A stretch of 10,183 nucleotides of DNA from DHVE2 group archaeon. GTDB lineage: Archaea > Thermoplasmatota > Thermoplasmata > Thermoplasmatales > Aciduliprofundaceae. The notes under the pieces were generated by a model. It had not been told where the DNA came from and searched no databases. It worked only from the letters and a program-made list of their open reading frames with translations. Shown one piece after another: positions 6,704 to 10,183 of the stretch; the first letter of the stretch is position 1; each line of letters begins with the position of its first letter. The stretch lies in NCBI GenBank assembly GCA_015520975.1, contig WAOZ01000125.1:1-10183 (forward strand). Direction: 5' to 3'. The position numbers and the translations under genes are program-made.

Positions 6704-7123
6704 ATGTTTCACCACATGCATTTCAGAACGATCTCCCATGCTACGGAAGATCTTGCCAAGGTTGAGAAGGCATTTGAATTCATTACAGGTAGAAATGATT
6801 TCAGCATAACAAAAGCCACGGGTTACCACGGAAATGAGATAATAATACTGGAACTCGAAATTAGCGGGAAAAGAGAAATCCGGGAGTTCTGGAGGCGTAT
6901 GAAAATGTACGGAATAACGGAAGAGATAGTAGCTATACTTCCCGAAATAGTGGATGATGAAGGGAATTTATATGTACGATTCGACAAACAGGAGGCCTAT
7001 CTTGGTAATGTGGCTCTCGCATATCACGGGGATGTAATCGCGATGAAAGGCAAAATAGAAAGCTATCCTGCAAAAAAAGATAAGGCAATGGAGAATTTCA
7101 TAAACTTCATCAACTCTCTTTGA
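6704..7123 (+). CDS. RNA-binding protein, PF01877/COG1325 (predicted exosome-associated) family
   Basis: A protein of 139 residues from this start. It matches the archaeal RNA-binding family formerly called DUF54, predicted to be linked to the exosome and related in fold to ribosomal protein L5. Conserved features: HFRTISHATED near the N terminus (HATED at 12-16), TGYHGNEIIILELEI at 39-53, LYVRFDKQEAYLG at 89-101, and the ending KGKIESYP at 115-122. The role is inferred to be RNA binding in RNA processing or decay; no enzymatic motif is seen. An in-frame ATG at 6665 would add 13 residues (MAKHIFVFFYNPD). I prefer 6704 because the family's conserved block begins almost at once there and because a TATA core sits 26 nt upstream, whereas 6665 would place the promoter inside the gene. 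The 3' end overlaps the FKBP gene by 14 bp. Confidence 0.82.
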   Translation: MFHHMHFRTISHATEDLAKVEKAFEFITGRNDFSITKATGYHGNEIIILELEISGKREIREFWRRMKMYGITEEIVAILPEIVDDEGNLYVRFDKQEAYLGNVALAYHGDVIAMKGKIESYPAKKDKAMENFINFINSL

Positions 7124-7931
7124 TATCCACCACAGTTACCACGAAATAGAGTGTTTTTCCAGCTACTTCCTGATTGTAGTTTATTCTGAACCCTGTGCTG
7201 TTGGTGTAGTCGATGATACCACCGTCGGGAAGAAGTATCGGGGTCTTTTCAATAATGTACCTTATTTTTATCATTCCGTTGGATATGCTTAGCACCTTGA
7301 CTTTGAAATCTGGCGAAGATGTGAACGGTATATAGGTCTCTCCTGCCCTTGCATCGTGCATAACGGTTACCACATCCGCGATGGGATTAACATATAGTAC
7401 CGTGGAAAGCCAGCCATAGTATCTGTCTCTGTAAACGCTGTTATCCAGAGGGCTCTGTGCCCCGTATCTTTTCTGGAATTGCTCAAGAGTGAGGTTTTCT
7501 ATTACGGGTATCTCTCTTTCGTATGAATAGTTTTTAACTTTGCTCCAGTAAAATTTGTAGCCCTCATCTGGCGGCACGATAATCGTCTTTGTTTCACCTT
7601 TTTTCATACCGATTACTCCTTTTTCAAAACCCTCGATCATTGTATGATCCCCGACAGTGAAGTTGAGCAGGAAGAAATGGGGACTCCATTTATAACTCAC
7701 GGTTTTTGGATATGTGATATTGTCCTTTGCCACCTTTTCAATATTCGTATCGAAGATTCTTCTCTCTCCCCCATAATAAATGTAGCCGTAATACCAGACG
7801 GATACCTTGTCCCCCTCCTTCACTACGGGAACAGGCTTTGTTGCCAGTGCGTTTGTATTCCACCAGTAAATACCAATCCCCGCTACAAGCATCGCAGCTA
7901 TTACGGCAATGGCCAGCGTAGAAGTTTTCAT
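7110..7931 (-). CDS. Membrane-anchored FKBP-type peptidyl-prolyl isomerase with IF insert (SlyD-like)
   Basis: A protein of 273 residues from this start. Residues 1-25 form an N-terminal membrane anchor or signal (MKTSTLAIAVIAAMLVAGIG). The FKBP core follows: KEGDKVSVWYYGYI at 38-51, IFDT at 59-62, MIEGFEKGVIGMKKGETKTI at 98-117, then VPPDEGY, and the closing strand GKTLYFVVTVVDI at 258-270. The long stretch between GY (125) and the closing strand is where SlyD-like proteins carry the IF chaperone insert; here it is extended to about 130 residues. NxS/T sequons fit an extracytoplasmic location. It should catalyse proline isomerisation and chaperone exported proteins. An in-frame ATG at 7949 adds six residues, but a strong TATA box lies only 9 nt upstream of that ATG and 27 nt upstream of 7931, which favours 7931. 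It overlaps the RNA-binding gene tail to tail by 14 bp. Confidence 0.88.
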   Translation of the reverse strand: MKTSTLAIAVIAAMLVAGIGIYWWNTNALATKPVPVVKEGDKVSVWYYGYIYYGGERRIFDTNIEKVAKDNITYPKTVSYKWSPHFFLLNFTVGDHTMIEGFEKGVIGMKKGETKTIIVPPDEGYKFYWSKVKNYSYEREIPVIENLTLEQFQKRYGAQSPLDNSVYRDRYYGWLSTVLYVNPIADVVTVMHDARAGETYIPFTSSPDFKVKVLSISNGMIKIRYIIEKTPILLPDGGIIDYTNSTGFRINYNQEVAGKTLYFVVTVVDIKES

Positions 7932-7954
7932 AAGCCGCTTAATGCTCATTTATG

Positions 7955-7962
7955 ATATATAA
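7955..7962 (-). promoter_or_regulatory. TATA box for the FKBP gene
   Basis: Minus-strand TTATATAT (GTTATATATC in context) centred at 7958.5. The predicted start of transcription falls at about 7931-7932, the in-frame second ATG of the FKBP gene. It is too close (about 9 nt) to serve the ATG at 7949. Confidence 0.6.
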
Positions 7963-7986
7963 CTTACGCCTGATTATGGGTAAAAA

Positions 7987-7994
7987 ATAAAATA
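7987..7994 (+). promoter_or_regulatory. TATA box for tRNA-Leu
   Basis: ATAAAATA centred at 7990.5 lies 26-27 nt before the first base of the tRNA. The surrounding A-rich tract could also act weakly on the minus strand toward the FKBP gene. Confidence 0.5.
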
Positions 7995-8016
7995 GAAAAT
8001 TGTAATACCTCGAAGA

Positions 8017-8101
8017 GCGGGGGTTGCCGAGCCAGGTCAAAGGCGGGAGACTCAAGATCTCCTCCCGTAGGGGTTCGAGGGTTCGAATCCCTCCCCCCGC
8101 A
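8017..8101 (+). tRNA. tRNA-Leu (anticodon CAA)
   Basis: An 85-nt class II tRNA folds cleanly. The acceptor stem pairs GCGGGGG (8017-8023) with CCCCCGC (8094-8100), with discriminator A8101. The D stem pairs GCC with GGC and the D loop carries GG. The anticodon stem pairs GGAGA with TCTCC around loop CTCAAGA, placing the anticodon CAA at 8053-8055. The long variable arm has the CCC-GTA-GGG stem (8064-8072), as expected for leucine. The T arm is GAGGG-TTCGAAT-CCCTC. There is no intron and no encoded CCA. It decodes UUG. Confidence 0.97.
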
Positions 8102-8125
8102 TAGCTTTGCCATCTTTGCTAAATG

Positions 8126-8132
8126 TTTTTTT
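8126..8132 (+). terminator. Oligo-T terminator after tRNA-Leu
   Basis: Seven Ts begin 25 nt after the tRNA 3' end. Archaeal RNA polymerase terminates at such T runs without needing a hairpin. Confidence 0.5.
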
Positions 8133-8179
8133 GTTCGTGTGTATGTGTTTCAAAAATTTTAGCATCTTTTAAACTGTGT

Positions 8180-8194
8180 GTTCTTAATCAGAAC
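8180..8194. repeat. Short perfect inverted repeat in the tRNA-clostripain gap
   Basis: GTTCT, 5 nt spacer, AGAAC: a perfect 5-bp dyad lying 64 nt upstream of the clostripain TATA box. It could be an operator half-site pair, but a dyad this short can occur by chance in an AT-rich gap. The rest of the 8102-8301 gap shows only the T run and the promoter. Confidence 0.25.
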
Positions 8195-8257
8195 CAAATT
8201 CGCTGTTTAGTAATTAAATTTTGAATATGGATTAGGTATGTTATGATGTAGCAAACA

Positions 8258-8266
8258 TTTATATAT
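8258..8266 (+). promoter_or_regulatory. TATA box for the clostripain-like gene
   Basis: TTTATATAT, preceded by GCAAACA as a possible BRE, centred at 8262. Transcription is predicted near 8288, giving a leader of about 14 nt that contains the Shine-Dalgarno. Confidence 0.65.
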
Positions 8267-8290
8267 GACCATTCTAATGACGAACTCAGT

Positions 8291-8297
8291 GGGTGGT
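8291..8297 (+). promoter_or_regulatory. Shine-Dalgarno of the clostripain-like gene
   Basis: GGGTGGT lies 4 nt before the ATG at 8302. The same GGTGGT-N4-ATG arrangement occurs at 4097-4109. Confidence 0.65.
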
Positions 8298-8301
8298 AAC
8301 A

Positions 8302-10183
8302 ATGGTTCGGAAATCGAAACTACTCGTGCTGATGATTGGATTGATGATTGCAGTGAATGTTTATTTTATATATTACGGCAATGTGAACAATTCATCAGCG
8401 AATGAACACGAAACAACGAGGGCGCCTTACAAATGGACGGTAATAGTCTATCTTGACGGAGATAATTCTCTCGGTTCCACTTACAGCAGTGCTGATTTGG
8501 CAGAGATACAGTCAGTGACCCCACCGGTGGGTGTGGCTACAATAGTTTTCTACGATGATCCTGCGACTGGAGGCGGTGATTCGGCGCTGTATGTGGGTGT
8601 GGATGGAAATTCAGTGACTCAGGTTACTACAGGTCTGCCCTCATGGTGGCCAGCGGATAATGAGTTGGATATGGGCGATGTGAACACGCTTATAAACTGC
8701 ATAGAATGGGCTATGACTAATTATCCTGCCGAACATTACTGGCTTGATATGTGGGACCATGGTGGGTCTCTGTACGGTTGCTGCTGGGATGATACATCCA
8801 GCACCAATATAGACCTCAAAGACCTTGTGGATGCGCTATGGCAGGTACACAACGATACCGGCGACTGGATCGATGTGATAAGCCATGATGAATGTCTGAT
8901 GGCGGAGAACGGTGTAAATTACAATCAGATGCTATTTACCAATTACACTGTTTCATCGGAGGATTCCATAGGTGGTGACGGATTTGAGTATCAGAATGTG
9001 CTTCCGCATATCTACGATAATGTCTCTGCTGGTGGAGATATATCCCCTGAAGATTTCGCACTTGCAATATGTTATGAATACTATGCATACTATGGGACTT
9101 CAGGTTCATACACGACTCTATCTGCTATAAACAACACTCTCTACGAATACTACATGGTTGAGGCACTTAATGCCTTTGGGCAAAAACTCATGCATAAAGC
9201 GGGGACCCTCAATACACAGATCACAACGGCAAGGGACAATGCAGCTACATGGCAGGCCACAGCAGGTTATGATTTTGACAGAGACATGGTTGACTTCTGC
9301 TATCAGATACAGTCCCAGATACCGGCAACTACGGACGCGGAAATATACAATAGTGCCTCTCGCCTCATAAATATATCCGATCCAGATGCGGACGGTGCAG
9401 GGGTTATAATGATGCACAACCAGAACCCCGGGGAATATGGCATAAAAGCCTATGTGGAGAACGGTGCAAGTTACAGAACGGACTATGATAAATCCTTTAT
9501 AGCCAAAGAAACAAACTGGGATGATTTCGTTAAGGCTATGCTTGCTTCTACAGATTATCCTGATGAGGAACCGATTATAGAGATGCTGAGTCCTGTGAAT
9601 GGTACAAAAATATACACTATCGCAGATATAAACAATATCAACTCCACAACAGTTTATGGTGTCGTAAATATTTCAGGTACAGCAAGCGATCCGGATGGGA
9701 CCGTGCAGAGAATTGAAATATGCATTGATAGAGAGTGGTGGAATACGACAGCAGTTACTTTACTCCCTGATGGAACATGGTACTATAACTGGGATACTTC
9801 CAAGGTATCCGAGGGATGGCATCATATTATGGTTCGTGCCTATGACGGTCAGGATTGGTCAGAGTATTATGAACACGCATGGCTTTATGTGGTTCACAAC
9901 ACACCGCCGACGGTGGATATAAGTGCGCCGTTGCAGGGAGCGATAGTGAGCGGCACATACAACATCCAGTGGAACGCGACGGATCTGGAGGACGGCACGG
10001 CGCTGAGCATAGACATATATTACAGCACGGACAACGCAACCTGGATACCGATAGTGAGTGGCACGAGCAACACGGGCAGTTATCCGTGGGACAGCACCAC
10101 GGTATCCGATGGGCAGTACTACATAAAGGTGGTGGCAACAGATTCGCAGGGAGCGCAAGGCTACGACATCACGGGACCGTTCT
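8302..10183 (+). CDS. Clostripain-like (C11) cysteine protease with Ig-like repeats, 3' end outside window
   Basis: The frame is open from ATG 8302 to the right edge: 627 residues visible. Residues 5-25 are an N-terminal signal or membrane anchor (KLLVLMIGLMIAVNVYFIYY), so the protein is exported. The peptidase C11 domain spans about 43-420: KWTVIVYLDGDNSL at 44-57, the catalytic His153 in WDHGGS, CCWDDTS at 160-166, and the catalytic Cys198 in SHDECLM. Asp196, two residues before the cysteine, corresponds to the S1-pocket Asp that gives clostripain-type enzymes Arg/Lys preference; most members have DACLM, here Ala is Glu. Two related beta-sandwich (Ig-like) domains follow, at about 426-532 and 536-627, with matching motifs WDTSKVSEG and WDSTTVSDG. 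Several NxS/T sequons fit a glycosylated surface protein. G+C jumps from about 42% to 57% at the boundary of the second Ig-like domain. The substrate is unknown; surface peptide degradation or envelope protein processing is plausible. Confidence 0.9.
   Translation, partial: MVRKSKLLVLMIGLMIAVNVYFIYYGNVNNSSANEHETTRAPYKWTVIVYLDGDNSLGSTYSSADLAEIQSVTPPVGVATIVFYDDPATGGGDSALYVGVDGNSVTQVTTGLPSWWPADNELDMGDVNTLINCIEWAMTNYPAEHYWLDMWDHGGSLYGCCWDDTSSTNIDLKDLVDALWQVHNDTGDWIDVISHDECLMAENGVNYNQMLFTNYTVSSEDSIGGDGFEYQNVLPHIYDNVSAGGDISPEDFALAICYEYYAYYGTSGSYTTLSAINNTLYEYYMVEALNAFGQKLMHKAGTLNTQITTARDNAATWQATAGYDFDRDMVDFCYQIQSQIPATTDAEIYNSASRLINISDPDADGAGVIMMHNQNPGEYGIKAYVENGASYRTDYDKSFIAKETNWDDFVKAMLASTDYPDEEPIIEMLSPVNGTKIYTIADINNINSTTVYGVVNISGTASDPDGTVQRIEICIDREWWNTTAVTLLPDGTWYYNWDTSKVSEGWHHIMVRAYDGQDWSEYYEHAWLYVVHNTPPTVDISAPLQGAIVSGTYNIQWNATDLEDGTALSIDIYYSTDNATWIPIVSGTSNTGSYPWDSTTVSDGQYYIKVVATDSQGAQGYDITGPF

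Noticed and set aside
6656..6829. N-terminal extension of the TrmB-like protein.
   Set aside because: It is antisense to the conserved RNA-binding gene, shows no TrmB similarity, and lies upstream of GGAG and the TATA element that fit 6655.
8017..8301. tRNA-Leu as an integration site for a mobile element.
   Set aside because: No repeat of the tRNA 3' end, integrase or transposase is visible in the window; the 3' flank holds only a T run and a promoter.
9118..9417. Minus-strand open frame opposite the protease gene.
   Set aside because: It is antisense to the clear C11 reading frame, is Cys-rich without any recognisable domain, and has no promoter or ribosome binding site.
9827..10158. Two overlapping minus-strand open frames at the right end.
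   Set aside because: They are by-products of the high G+C, NCG-rich codon use of the second Ig-like domain; the composition (Pro/Cys/Arg-rich) is not protein-like.
1..10183. CRISPR array, toxin-antitoxin pair or other defence locus.
   Set aside because: I read both strands for regularly spaced repeats and for nuclease, toxin or Cas motifs and saw none.

Overview
This window comes from an archaeon, most probably a euryarchaeon of the Thermoplasmata side; an Aciduliprofundum/DHVE2-like organism is my best guess, held with modest confidence. The archaeal evidence is visible in the sequence. Genes are preceded by TATA boxes about 23-30 nt from their start codons, either leaderless or with very short leaders. 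Shine-Dalgarno sequences are of the GGTGA/GGTGGT type. The tRNA gene lacks an encoded CCA. The gene families are typically archaeal: a KaiC/RecA-like ATPase, a TrmB regulator, the archaeal RNA-binding/exosome-associated family PF01877/COG1325, and an archaeal-type GlmM. G+C is about 42% in the one stretch I counted (9601-9900).

Layout, left to right. (1) 1-656: the 3' end of a TPR-repeat protein (+). (2) 637-1602: a two-gene operon on the minus strand, a CxxC mini-protein followed by a KaiC-like ATPase. (3) 1708-2709: mtnA, methylthioribose-1-phosphate isomerase (+). (4) 2706-4058: phosphoglucosamine mutase glmM (-). (5) 4107-5504: an amidohydrolase_3/YtcJ-like metal hydrolase (+). (6) 5476-5838: a single-domain response regulator receiver (-). 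(7) 5945-6655: a TrmB-family regulator (-). (8) 6704-7123: an RNA-binding protein of the PF01877 family (+). (9) 7110-7931: a membrane-anchored, SlyD-like FKBP prolyl isomerase (-). (10) 8017-8101: tRNA-Leu(CAA) (+). (11) 8302-beyond the window: a secreted or surface clostripain-like (C11) protease with Ig-like repeats (+).

The genes do not form one pathway. They cover central metabolism (methionine salvage, amino-sugar activation), signalling and regulation (KaiC-like, REC, TrmB), RNA handling, and envelope protein folding and proteolysis. The striking feature is the architecture. Strands alternate almost gene by gene and all four convergent pairs overlap at their 3' ends. Two divergent pairs (glmM/amidohydrolase and trmB/RNA-binding) appear to share one near-palindromic TATA element with the same geometry. 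The TATA positions also argue for shorter N termini in three proteins.

I do not see a clear new defence or mobile system. The best candidates for a second look are the sharp G+C jump (42% to 57%) at a domain boundary inside the C11 protease gene, the paired bidirectional promoters, and the KaiC-like ATPase with an atypical Walker A next to a CxxC mini-protein.
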